Shown here: piece by piece, positions 1-7,446 of the stretch | Layout: each line of letters opens with the position of its first letter | How positions within the stretch are numbered: position 1 is the stretch's first letter | NCBI RefSeq assembly: GCF_016909575.1 | Contig: NZ_JAFBGA010000016.1 | Location: 111,424-175,423 of the forward strand | Origin: Streptomyces sp. HB132 | GTDB taxonomy: Bacteria > Actinomycetota > Actinomycetes > Streptomycetales > Streptomycetaceae | Direction: 5' to 3' | DNA length: 64,000 nucleotides | Made by a program: the position numbers and the translations under genes | Notes under the pieces: model-generated | The model's input: only the letters and a program-made list of their open reading frames with translations | What the model was told of the DNA's origin: nothing | The model's database searches: none

Positions 1-835
1 CGTCCTCAACTGGGCGCCGTCCTGCGGAGCGTGCTTCCACTGCGGGATCGGCGAGGTCTGGCTGTGCGCCGACGCGCTGAAGGGCGCGGCGAACGTCCAC
101 GCACGTACCGCCGACGGCACCGAGCTCCACCCCGGCCTCAACGTCGCCGCCTTCGCCCAGGAGACCGTCGTCGCCGCGAACTGCGTGCTGCCCGCCCCGT
201 CCGGCATCCCGCTCGACGACGCCGCCCTGCTCGGCTGCGCGGTCCTGACCGGGTACGGCGCGGTCCACCACTCCGCCCGGGTGCGCGAGGGCGAGAGCGT
301 CGTCGTCCTCGGCATCGGCGGGGTCGGCCTCGCGGTCCTGCAGGCGGCCCGCATCGCCGGAGCATCGAAGATCATCGCGGTGGACGTGTCACCGGAGAAG
401 GAGGAGCTCGCCCGCCGGGCCGGCGCCACCGACTACGTCCTCGCGTCCGACACCACACCGCGCGCCGTCCGCAAGCTCACCGGTGGCCAGGGCGCGGACG
501 TCGCCGTGGAGTGCGTGGGCCGGCCCGCCACCATCCGCGGCGCCTGGGAATCGACCCGCCGCGGCGGCCGCACCACGGTCGTCGGCATCGGCGGCAAGGA
601 CCAGCAGGTGACCTTCAACGCCCTGGAGATCTTCCACTGGGGCCGCTCCCTCACCGGCTGCGTCTACGGCAACAGCGATCCAGCCCGCGACCTGCCGGTG
701 ATCGCCGAGCACATCCGCGCCGGACGGTTCGACCTCTCCATGCTGGTCACCGAGCGGATCGCGCTCGACGGCATCCCGGCGGCCTTCGAGAACATGATCG
801 CGGGCAAGGGCGGACGCGCGCTGGTTGTGTTCTAG
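1..835 (+). CDS. Zinc-dependent alcohol dehydrogenase, 5' truncated by window edge
   Basis: The open frame enters from the window edge in frame 2 and ends at TAG 833-835; about 277 residues are visible and the GroES-like N-terminus with the catalytic zinc site is missing. The first visible residues carry the structural zinc pattern C-x2-C-x2-C-x7-C (CGACFHCG followed by WLC). A Rossmann motif (VLGIGGVGLAVLQ) and the ADH signature AVDVSPEK follow, so this is a medium-chain, NAD(P)-dependent, class III-like dehydrogenase. Substrate unknown. It ends convergently to the EamA gene with a strong hairpin between them. It resembles the complete MscR-type gene at 30190 in layout, but the visible part does not show that it is a mycothiol enzyme. 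Confidence 0.85.
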   Translation, partial: VLNWAPSCGACFHCGIGEVWLCADALKGAANVHARTADGTELHPGLNVAAFAQETVVAANCVLPAPSGIPLDDAALLGCAVLTGYGAVHHSARVREGESVVVLGIGGVGLAVLQAARIAGASKIIAVDVSPEKEELARRAGATDYVLASDTTPRAVRKLTGGQGADVAVECVGRPATIRGAWESTRRGGRTTVVGIGGKDQQVTFNALEIFHWGRSLTGCVYGNSDPARDLPVIAEHIRAGRFDLSMLVTERIALDGIPAAFENMIAGKGGRALVVF

Positions 836-861
836 ACGGTTCCAGACGGCGCCGGCCGGAC

Positions 862-890
862 GGCGGGGCCGCACGATACGCGGCCCCGCC
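862..890. terminator. Bidirectional hairpin terminator
   Basis: A perfect 11-bp G/C stem (862-872 pairs with 880-890, 7-nt loop) lies between the convergent dehydrogenase and EamA genes. There is no long T tract, as usual for Streptomyces terminators. Confidence 0.6.
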
Positions 891-953
891 CGCCCGCGCC
901 GAGCATTGCGGCGGATCAGGCTCCGCGCGCCCGCCCCGTAAGGACGATGTCCC

Positions 954-1898
954 TCAGGCGGCCGCGGCGGGTTCCGCCTCCCCACGCGCCCTCCGCGCAC
1001 GTGTCCGGGAGACCGCGACCCCGGCCAGGCAGAGCAGCCCGCCCGCCACGGTGAGCAGCGCGGGCACCTCGTCGAGCAGCAGCCAGGACATCAGCACCAC
1101 CAGCGCCGGCACCGCGTACGTCGTCGCGCCCATCCGGCCCGCGGTGGTCCGTGCCAGCGCATAGGCCCAGGTGGTGAAGGCGAGTGCCGTGGGGAACACG
1201 CCGAGATAGACCATGTTCAGCGTGGCGGACAGAGGTGCGTCGGCCGCCTCGGAGACCAGGGCCCCGGTGAACGGCAGGCAGGCGACCGTGCCGATCAGGC
1301 AGCCGAACGTGGTGATCTGCAGCGGGGAACCGTGACGGAGCGCCGGCTTCTGGATGACCACTCCGCCCGCGTACGACAGCGCGGCCAGCAGGCACAGGAG
1401 CACCCCGAGCACCGAGGAACCCCCGTGCCCGGACATGGAGAGGCCGACGACGACGGCGCCCGCGAACGACACCGCCATGCCCGTCAGCAGCCGGCGCGGC
1501 AGCCCTTCGCCGAGCAGCCTGGCACCGAGCAGCGCCATCAGGATCGGCCCCACGTTCACGATCATGGCCGCCGTCCCGGCGTCGACCTGCTGCTCACCCC
1601 AGTTGAGCACGACCATGTACAGCCCGAACCAGAGCAGCCCGGATCCGATGACGCCCGGCCAGGCCGCCCGGGACGGCAGCCCTTCGCGGCGCACGAGCAG
1701 GATCGCGCCGAGCGTCAGCGTGCCCGCGAGGAGCCGCCCCAGCGCCAGCGCACCCGGTGAGTACGCCTCGCCGGCGCTGCGGATGGATACGAAGGCCGAG
1801 GCCCACAGGATGACCGTGGTGCAGGCGGCCGCCGGAGCACGCCAGTCGCGTCGGGATGCGGTGGGCGGGGCGGGGCTCACCGGCGGTGTCGTCGTCAT
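954..1898 (-). CDS. EamA/DMT-family transporter
   Basis: A 314-residue protein with about ten hydrophobic segments arranged as two EamA repeats, the layout of drug/metabolite exporters (RhaT/YdcZ-like). The first repeat begins around residue 25 (TVILWASAFVSIRSAGE) and the second around residue 150 (GVLLCLLAALSYAGGVV). The length matches the family. Substrate cannot be read from sequence; many members export amino acids or other metabolites. The cytosolic tail is Arg/Ala-rich. The neighbouring minus-strand TetR gene (2043-2714) lies upstream with a 144-base gap that has no clear gene, so co-transcription with it is possible but unproven. Confidence 0.85.
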   Translation of the reverse strand: MTTTPPVSPAPPTASRRDWRAPAAACTTVILWASAFVSIRSAGEAYSPGALALGRLLAGTLTLGAILLVRREGLPSRAAWPGVIGSGLLWFGLYMVVLNWGEQQVDAGTAAMIVNVGPILMALLGARLLGEGLPRRLLTGMAVSFAGAVVVGLSMSGHGGSSVLGVLLCLLAALSYAGGVVIQKPALRHGSPLQITTFGCLIGTVACLPFTGALVSEAADAPLSATLNMVYLGVFPTALAFTTWAYALARTTAGRMGATTYAVPALVVLMSWLLLDEVPALLTVAGGLLCLAGVAVSRTRARRARGEAEPAAAA

Positions 1899-2042
1899 GG
1901 CCCCGACGGTAAGCCCAGGACGCTTCCGGGCCCACCGAATTGTCGACGACGCCGAGTGACGTCGGCCCTGCGCCGGGCCGGGCGGGCGCAGGACCGGCTG
2001 CGCTCCCCGGCCGCAGGTGGGCCGTGGACGGCGACGGACGCG

Positions 2043-2714
2043 TCAGGCGCTGTTCGGAGCGGGCCGGGGGGTGCGGAGGGCCGACTGCTCGTACTGGAGG
2101 GCGAGACCGTCCAGCAGGGCGCGCAGCCCCGTCTCGAAGGCGCCCTCGTCGACCTGCTGGCGGCGGTCGGCCAGCAGGTGGGCCTGGCCGAGGTGGGGGT
2201 AGTCCGCGGGGTCGTACGCCGTCTCGTCGTCGACGAATCCGCGGGCGAAGGAGCCCAGTGCCGATCCGGTGATGAAGTAGCGCATCAGGGCGCCGATGTA
2301 GGTGGCCTGGGCGGGCGGCCAGCCGGCCCGGACCATGGCGCCGAAGACCGCGTCGGCGACCCGCAGGCCGGCCGGACGGCGGCCCGGCCCCTGGGCGAGC
2401 ACCGGGACGATGTGCGGGTGCGCGGTGAGCGCCGCGCGGTAGGAGACGGCCCAGTCGTGCAGGGCGGCCGGCCAGTCGCGCGGGTCCGACTCCTCGAACA
2501 TCGACAGGTCGACCTGGGCCGACACGGCGTCGGCGACCGCGTCGAGGATCTCGTCCTTGTTCCGGAAGTGGTTGTACAGCGAGGGCCCGCTGACCCCCAG
2601 GCCGGCCGCGAGACGGCGGGTCGAGACGGCGTCCAGCCCCTCGGCGTCGACGAGCGCGCTCGCCGCCGCCACGATGCGGTCTCTGCTGAGGAGGGGCTTG
2701 CGCGGTCGGGCCAT
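2043..2714 (-). CDS. TetR-family repressor, divergent from acyl-CoA dehydrogenase
   Basis: A 223-residue TetR/AcrR regulator. The N-terminal helix-turn-helix spans about residues 10-55 (RIVAAASALVDAEGLDAVSTRRLAA, then SGPSLYNHFRNKDEIL). The C-terminal half is helical and ligand-binding, with similarity to the TetR_C type. The start was set at ATG 2712-2714 (MARPRKPLLS); an ATG three codons earlier at 2723 is also possible. It is transcribed divergently from the acyl-CoA dehydrogenase at 2779, and the ~64-base intergenic region holds an inverted repeat (2747-2757). The likely role is control of that gene and of itself in response to an acyl-CoA or related ligand; this is inference from context. 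Confidence 0.85.
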   Translation of the reverse strand: MARPRKPLLSRDRIVAAASALVDAEGLDAVSTRRLAAGLGVSGPSLYNHFRNKDEILDAVADAVSAQVDLSMFEESDPRDWPAALHDWAVSYRAALTAHPHIVPVLAQGPGRRPAGLRVADAVFGAMVRAGWPPAQATYIGALMRYFITGSALGSFARGFVDDETAYDPADYPHLGQAHLLADRRQQVDEGAFETGLRALLDGLALQYEQSALRTPRPAPNSA

Positions 2715-2746
2715 GCGGCACATAGTAGGGCCTGCAAGCCTAAAAC

Positions 2747-2757
2747 TAGCAGTGCTA
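2747..2757. promoter_or_regulatory. Candidate TetR operator (TAGCA-G-TGCTA)
   Basis: A perfect 5-bp inverted repeat with a single central base lies in the A/T-rich stretch between the divergent TetR gene and the acyl-CoA dehydrogenase, about 20 bases before the dehydrogenase start. The placement would let one regulator block both promoters. Confidence 0.5.
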
Positions 2758-2778
2758 ATTAAAAGTGGGTGTCACAGG

Positions 2779-3966
2779 ATGAACCTGGAGCTGAGCGAGG
2801 AGCAGGACGCCGTCCGGCAGCTCGCCGAGGACTTCGTCGCACGGGAGATCACCCCGCACGTCGTCGAATGGGACCGCGCCGAGAGTGTCGACAAGTCGAT
2901 CGTGAAGAAGCTGGGCGCCCTCGGTTTCCTCGGGCTGACGATCCCGGAGGAGTACGGCGGCTCCGGAGGGGACCATCTCGCCTACTGTCTGGTGACCGAG
3001 GAACTCGGCCGCGGTGACTCCTCGGTGCGCGGCATCGTCTCGGTCTCGCTCGGCCTGGTCGCCAAGACGATCGCCTCCTGGGGCAGTGAGGAGCAGAAGC
3101 GGCAGTGGCTGCCGAAGCTCACCGCGGGCGCGGCCATCGGCTGCTTCGGCCTCACCGAGCCGGGGACCGGCTCCGACGCGGGGAACCTGAGCACCAGGGC
3201 CGTGCGCGACACAGGGGACACCTCCCGCCCGGGCGGGGCCGGGAGCGGTGGGGACTACGTCATCAACGGCTCCAAGATGTTCATCACCAACGGCACCTGG
3301 GCCGATGTGATCCTCCTGTTCGCGCGCACCGACGACACCCCGGGGCACCGGGGCGTCTCCGCCTTCCTGGTGCCGGCCGACGCACCCGGCGTGACCCGGC
3401 GCACCGTCCACGGCAAGCTCGGGCTGCGTGGCCAGGCCACGGCCGAACTCGTGCTGGAGGACGTCCGGGTCCCCGCCTCCGCCCTCCTGGGGCCCGAGGG
3501 CAAGGGCTTCACCGTCGCCATGTCCGCCCTGGCCAAGGGCCGGATGTCGGTCGCGGCGGGCTGCGTCGGCATCGCACAGGCCGCCCTGGACGCCGCCGTG
3601 CGCTACGCGGGCGAGCGCGAACAGTTCGGCAAGTCCATCGCGAGCTACCAGCTCGTCCAGGAACTCATCAGCGACATCTCCGTGGACGTCGACGCCGCCC
3701 GCATGCTGACCTGGCGCGTCGCCGACCTCGTCGACCGGGGGCAGGACTTCGCCACCGCGGCGTCCACGGCCAAGCTCTTCGCCTCCGAGGCCGCGGTCCG
3801 CGCGGCGAACAACGCCCTCCAGGTCTTCGGCGGCTACGGCTACATCGACGAGTACCCCGTCGGCAAGCTGGTCAGGGACGCCCGCGTGATGACCCTGTAC
3901 GAGGGCACCAGCCAGATCCAGAAGCTGATCATCGGCCGAGCGCTGACGGGGGTCTCCGCCTTCTGA
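2779..3966 (+). CDS. Acyl-CoA dehydrogenase
   Basis: A 395-residue FAD-dependent acyl-CoA dehydrogenase that would oxidise acyl-CoA to trans-2-enoyl-CoA and pass electrons to ETF. Visible marks are the N-terminal helical domain, the FAD/substrate segment FGLTEPGTGSDAG (residues 123-135), YVINGSKMFITNG, GYGYIDEYPV and the catalytic-base motif YEGTSQIQ with Glu375. Start is ATG 2779 (MNLELSEEQD), matching the usual family N-terminus. Oddity: a Gly/Ser/Pro-rich insert at residues 143-158, in the loop just before the conserved YVINGSK strand, is longer than usual. It is divergent from the TetR gene, which probably regulates it. Chain-length specificity is not readable. Confidence 0.93.
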   Translation: MNLELSEEQDAVRQLAEDFVAREITPHVVEWDRAESVDKSIVKKLGALGFLGLTIPEEYGGSGGDHLAYCLVTEELGRGDSSVRGIVSVSLGLVAKTIASWGSEEQKRQWLPKLTAGAAIGCFGLTEPGTGSDAGNLSTRAVRDTGDTSRPGGAGSGGDYVINGSKMFITNGTWADVILLFARTDDTPGHRGVSAFLVPADAPGVTRRTVHGKLGLRGQATAELVLEDVRVPASALLGPEGKGFTVAMSALAKGRMSVAAGCVGIAQAALDAAVRYAGEREQFGKSIASYQLVQELISDISVDVDAARMLTWRVADLVDRGQDFATAASTAKLFASEAAVRAANNALQVFGGYGYIDEYPVGKLVRDARVMTLYEGTSQIQKLIIGRALTGVSAF

Positions 3967-4417
3967 ACCACTCCGGCCCCGGTGGAGCGGTACGCGGCGG
4001 GACCGGTCGTTCCGGTGCTGCTCACGAGCGGCCTCGTGATGGCGACCGTCACCCGTCCGTCACCGGGACTACTCGTCGACGCATCCGCGCTTCTCCGGCC
4101 TGCCGAGTACGGTGACGGCGCCCATGAGCAGGGAGCCGGACGGGCGCGCGCGCTCCCGTCCGCCGACCGCTCGGCCGCGTCCCACCGGTGTGACGGGCCC
4201 GCCGCCCCCGCGGCCGGCACCGCACCACGGCAGAGGGGCGCGGCGCACCGCCCAGCGGTCGCCGGCGGCCTTCGCCGCCGCGTCCGGGGCCCGGCACGGG
4301 CGCCGTGGGGCGCGACCGCCCCTCCCGGCGCCAGGGAGCGGCACCCGTGCCGATGAGTACCGGCTGAGTACGCCGACGGATACCGCCGGTTCGTCGCCGC
4401 GGCGGATGCTGTGGGAC
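3967..4417. other. Intergenic region without recognisable gene
   Basis: About 450 bases between the acyl-CoA dehydrogenase and the YiaA/B gene. Open frames exist on both strands, but none shows a ribosome site, a recognisable domain or normal codon-position bias. I see no RNA gene or repeat here. Confidence 0.5.
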
Positions 4418-4708
4418 ATGAGTGAGACGACATCGGTCAAGCAGCAGAGCACCGCGGCCTTCTACGGACAGGCCGTCCTCTCCTTCGGGGTGGCGATGGG
4501 CGCGGTGGCCCTCGGCATCTTCTTCCTCGACGCCGACGCCTGGGTGCGGGCCTTCCTCGCCATCGGCGTCCTCTATCTCGTCACTTCGTGCTTCACCCTG
4601 GCCAAGGTCATCAGGGACCGACAGGAGGCGGGGCAGATCGTCAGCCGGGTGGACCAGGCCAGGCTGGAGAAGATCCTTGCCGAGCACGACCCCTTCCAGA
4701 AGCTCTGA
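4418..4708 (+). CDS. YiaA/YiaB two-helix membrane protein
   Basis: A 96-residue protein with two transmembrane helices (about residues 16-37 and 45-65: AVLSFGVAMGAVALGIFFL and AFLAIGVLYLVTSCFTLAKV) followed by a charged cytosolic tail RDRQEAGQIVSRVDQARLEKI. This matches the YiaA/YiaB-like two-helix family, whose function is unknown. Start is ATG 4418 (MSETTSVKQQ); the upstream ATG at 4406 would add four residues. There is no strong Shine-Dalgarno sequence. It stands alone before a TetR gene. Confidence 0.75.
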   Translation: MSETTSVKQQSTAAFYGQAVLSFGVAMGAVALGIFFLDADAWVRAFLAIGVLYLVTSCFTLAKVIRDRQEAGQIVSRVDQARLEKILAEHDPFQKL

Positions 4709-4729
4709 CGGCCGCACCCGGGGAGCGCT

Positions 4730-4745
4730 CTAAGCGCTTGCTCAG
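4730..4745. promoter_or_regulatory. TetR operator, copy 1 (CTAAGCGCTTGCTCAG)
   Basis: This 16-mer recurs exactly at 5986-6001 upstream of maoC. It covers the -35 position for the TATGGT -10 box at 4754-4759 of the TetR gene at 4787, as expected of an autorepressor site. It contains the AAGCGCTT core common in actinobacterial TetR operators of acyl-CoA genes. Confidence 0.7.
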
Positions 4746-4786
4746 GTTCGCGGTATGGTGTTCGTCCTGCCAGCGGAAAGGGACAC

Positions 4787-5416
4787 GTGGCGATGAGCAC
4801 GGCGGAGGAGAGCGACGGCGAGAACGCGCCGTGGAGCGAGGTCACGCCCGAGGCGGCCCGGCGACTGCTCGTCGCCGCCGTCGAGGCGTTCGCCGAGCGC
4901 GGCTACCACGCGACGACCACCCGTGACATCGCCGGCCGGGCGGGGATGAGCCCCGCCGCGCTCTACATCCATTACAAGACGAAGGAAGAGCTGCTCCACC
5001 GGATCAGCAGGATCGGTCACGACCGGGCGCTGCGCCTCCTGGAGACGGCGGCCGACAACGGGGGCACCGCGTCCGACCGGCTCGCCGACGCCGTCCGGTC
5101 CTTCGTCCGCTGGCACGCCGAGCGCCACACCACGGCGCGCGTGGTGCAGTACGAACTGGAAGCCCTCGGCGAAGAGCACCGTGCCGAGATCGTGGCCCTG
5201 CGCAGGAAGAGCGACGCCGCGGTGCGCCGGATCATCAGCGATGGCGTCCGGGCCGGCGAGTTCGACGTCCCGGACGTCCCGGGCACCACGCTCGCCGTGC
5301 TGTCCCTCTGCATCGACGTCGCGCGCTGGTTCAACGCGCAGGGCAGCCGGACGCCCGAGGAGGTCGGCACCCTCTACGCGGACCTCGTCCTGCGCATGGT
5401 GGGCGCCCAGAAGTGA
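4787..5416 (+). CDS. TetR-family regulator, likely controls maoC
   Basis: A 209-residue TetR protein. The helix-turn-helix lies at about residues 22-68 (LLVAAVEAFAERGYHATTTRDIA, then MSPAALYIHYKTKEELLHRI), followed by an all-helical ligand domain. GTG 4787 and ATG 4793 are both possible starts behind the purine-rich GGAAAGGGA. The promoter region contains the 16-bp operator found again in front of the convergent MaoC gene. The simplest model is a small local regulon: autoregulation plus repression of maoC, relieved by an acyl-CoA or related metabolite. Family resemblance is to KstR2/fatty-acid-type repressors; the ligand is unknown. Confidence 0.85.
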   Translation: MAMSTAEESDGENAPWSEVTPEAARRLLVAAVEAFAERGYHATTTRDIAGRAGMSPAALYIHYKTKEELLHRISRIGHDRALRLLETAADNGGTASDRLADAVRSFVRWHAERHTTARVVQYELEALGEEHRAEIVALRRKSDAAVRRIISDGVRAGEFDVPDVPGTTLAVLSLCIDVARWFNAQGSRTPEEVGTLYADLVLRMVGAQK

Positions 5417-5474
5417 CGCCGGGCGCCCCCGCGGGCCCGGCGCACTCCGCACCGGTCGGAGTCGGCGGCGCGCC

Positions 5475-5936
5475 TCAGAAGTAGTAGCGCGACACCGACT
5501 CCGCGACGCAGGCGGGCTTGTCGCCGCCCTCGCGCTCGATGGTGACGAGCGCGGTCACCTGTACGCCGCCGCCCGCCTCCTCGACGTTCTTCAGCACGGC
5601 CGTGGCGCGCAGCCGCGAGCCGACCGGGACGGTCGAGGGGAAGCGGACCTTGTTGGTGCCGTAGTTGATCCCCATCTTGGCGCCCTCGACCCGCAGGATC
5701 TGCGGTACGAGCACCGGCAGGAGCGACAGGGTGAGATAGCCGTGGGCGATCGTCGTCCCGAAGGGGCCGCCCGCGGCGCGCTCGGGGTCCACGTGGATCC
5801 ACTGGTGGTCGCCCGTGGCCTCGGCGAACTGGTCGATCCGCTTCTGCTCGATCTCCAGCCAGTCGCTGTGACCGAGCTCCTCGCCCACCCCGTCCCGCAG
5901 CTCCTGAGCGGACGTGAAGATCTTCGGCTCTGCCAT
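5475..5936 (-). CDS. MaoC-family enoyl-CoA hydratase/dehydratase
   Basis: A 153-residue single hot-dog-fold protein of the MaoC type. The hydratase active-site pattern is visible as ATGDHQWIHVDPERA, with the Asp and His pair at about residues 42 and 47, followed by FGTTIAHGYLTLSLLP. Such enzymes hydrate trans-2-enoyl-CoA to (R)-3-hydroxyacyl-CoA in fatty-acid or related side-chain breakdown. It is convergent with the TetR gene at 4787. Its upstream region carries an exact copy of that regulator's putative operator (5986-6001), which ties the two together. Length matches the stand-alone bacterial MaoC group. Confidence 0.9.
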   Translation of the reverse strand: MAEPKIFTSAQELRDGVGEELGHSDWLEIEQKRIDQFAEATGDHQWIHVDPERAAGGPFGTTIAHGYLTLSLLPVLVPQILRVEGAKMGINYGTNKVRFPSTVPVGSRLRATAVLKNVEEAGGGVQVTALVTIEREGGDKPACVAESVSRYYF

Positions 5937-5985
5937 GTTCCTGGTCCCTGCCTTCCGGCTGTCGGTCGCCCTTCCCGGACGATGT

Positions 5986-6001
5986 CTAAGCGCTTGCTCA
6001 G
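5986..6001. promoter_or_regulatory. TetR operator, copy 2, upstream of maoC
   Basis: This site is identical over 16 bases to 4730-4745 and lies 50 bases upstream of the MaoC start (minus strand), within its promoter region. It is the best sequence support for joint control of maoC and the TetR gene. Confidence 0.7.
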
Positions 6002-6081
6002 CATGGTTGGGCGACGCGTCCGTGTCAACGACGGACCCCGGCCGGGTTGTCGAAGGTGCGGCGGAGGCCGGATACGGCCAC

Positions 6082-6087
6082 TAGGGT
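6082..6087 (+). promoter_or_regulatory. -10 box TAGGGT for leaderless soxR
   Basis: TAGGGT ends 7 bases before GTG 6095, so a transcript starting at the usual distance would begin at or next to the start codon. There is no Shine-Dalgarno sequence in between. Confidence 0.45.
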
Positions 6088-6094
6088 TCGGCGG

Positions 6095-6568
6095 GTGCCA
6101 CAGATCCCACACACGTACCGAGAACTCACGGTCGGCCAGCTGTCCGCCCGTAGCGGGGCCGCGGTGTCCGCCCTGCACTTCTACGAGTCCAAGGGCCTGA
6201 TCAGCAGCAGCCGCACCAGCGGCAACCAGCGCCGCTACACGAGGGACGCGCTGCGCCGGGTGGCGTTCGTCCGCGCCGCGCAGCGCGTCGGCATCCCGCT
6301 CGCCACGATCCGGGGCGCGCTTGCGGAGCTGCCGGAGGAGCGCACGCCGAACCACGAGGACTGGGCCAGGCTCTCCCGGGCGTGGCGCTCGGAGCTGGAC
6401 GAGCGCATCAAGCAGTTGGGGCGCCTGCGCGACCACCTCACCGACTGCATCGGATGTGGGTGCCTGTCGCTGGAGACCTGCGTGCTGTCCAACCCCGACG
6501 ACGTCTTCGGTGGCCGGCTGACCGGGTCACGCCTGATGCCCGAGCAGGGCGCGGCCGGCCCCTCCTGA
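6095..6568 (+). CDS. soxR: Redox-sensing MerR-family regulator SoxR
   Basis: A 157-residue MerR-family activator. The DNA-binding domain at residues 10-60 reads LTVGQLSARSGAAVSALHFYESKGLI, a dimerisation helix follows, and the [2Fe-2S] ligand set is complete: Cys118, Cys121, Cys123 and Cys129 in the SoxR pattern C-x2-C-x-C-x5-C. It would sense redox-cycling compounds through cluster oxidation. In Streptomyces, SoxR acts without SoxS and controls a few oxidoreductase genes, often in response to the organism's own pigments (family knowledge). GTG 6095 was chosen because it precedes the conserved N-terminus; an upstream in-frame TTG at 6047 would add 16 Arg-rich residues and lies before the -10 box. 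Confidence 0.93.
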   Translation: MPQIPHTYRELTVGQLSARSGAAVSALHFYESKGLISSSRTSGNQRRYTRDALRRVAFVRAAQRVGIPLATIRGALAELPEERTPNHEDWARLSRAWRSELDERIKQLGRLRDHLTDCIGCGCLSLETCVLSNPDDVFGGRLTGSRLMPEQGAAGPS

Positions 6569-6610
6569 GTACGCGCGGGCCACGGCCGGCCGTCGTGGCG
6601 TCCCGCTGCC

Positions 6611-7225
6611 CTAGGCCGCCGACGCCGTCAGTTTGAGTGCCCGTGCCCCCCTGGCCCTGGTCAGTGCGCCCGTGGTCAGGACCGGGCAGGGGACCACGAT
6701 GCCGCAGTCCGTGCAGACGGGGCCGGCCCATGGTTCGCGGTCCAGGTCCTGCCGCCAGACGATTCCGGTTCCCGCGCAGACCGGGCACCCCGCCCGGGGC
6801 TTCGCCCCCAGGGCCGCGATGAGCCGTCCCAGGACCTCGGCCAGAGGCGCGGTGGGATGGACCCCCGGATCGTCGCAGTGCGCGATCCCGTAGCCGCCCC
6901 AGGTCCTGCGGTGCCAGTCGTCGAACGCGCCGGGCCTGCGCAACCCGTCGTGCTTCTCGCGGCGCCGCCGTTCGGCGAAGCCTGTCTCGTACGCGAGCCA
7001 GACGGCCCGCGCCTCCTCCAGTTCCTCCAGTGCGCGGATCAGGCGCACCGGGTCGGGGGCCCTGTCCTCGGGCTCCATCCCGTGCCGGGCGCACAGGTGA
7101 TCCCAGGTCGCCCGGTGTCCGTAAGGGGCGAATCGCTCCAGGCATTTGCGCAGCGAGTACCGCCGCAAAGCCAGATCGCCCCGCGGATCGCGGACCTGTC
7201 TCGCAAGACTCCGGAAACCGGCCAT
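6611..7225 (-). CDS. Conserved hypothetical protein with zinc-ribbon-like C-terminus
   Basis: A 204-residue soluble protein rich in Arg and aromatic residues. The C-terminal third carries two Cys pairs, CPVCAGTG and VCTDCG, about 26 residues apart, suggesting a zinc ribbon; an earlier H-C-D-D occurs at AHCDDPG. The N-terminal part (residues 1-120) is helical and charged. I do not recognise the family and assign no function. It is convergent with soxR (41-base gap) and divergent from the penicillin acylase gene. Confidence 0.7.
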   Translation of the reverse strand: MAGFRSLARQVRDPRGDLALRRYSLRKCLERFAPYGHRATWDHLCARHGMEPEDRAPDPVRLIRALEELEEARAVWLAYETGFAERRRREKHDGLRRPGAFDDWHRRTWGGYGIAHCDDPGVHPTAPLAEVLGRLIAALGAKPRAGCPVCAGTGIVWRQDLDREPWAGPVCTDCGIVVPCPVLTTGALTRARGARALKLTASAA

Positions 7226-7410
7226 GGCACTGCCACCTCCGTCGCTCGTTCTTCGGCGTCAAGGGATGGACGTACGACTGCCCGGTCTGGCTCCATTCAA
7301 GGGTGAAATGCGTCCACAGGCTGAGACGGTCCACGTGGGACCGTGTGCGGGCGTGTGGTGATTCGGAAAAAGTGACTGATGTTCATCTTACCGGCGGGGC
7401 CTACCGCCAG

Positions 7411-7416
7411 TAACCT
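7411..7416 (+). promoter_or_regulatory. -10 box TAACCT of the acylase gene
   Basis: TAACCT at 7411-7416 is preceded at 17-bp spacing by TTACCG (7388-7393). This is a plausible vegetative promoter. The transcript would carry the strong ribosome site CGGAGGAG (7434-7441) before ATG 7447. Confidence 0.5.
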
Positions 7417-7446
7417 CCGGCGCATCGGCCACCCGGAGGAGCACGC

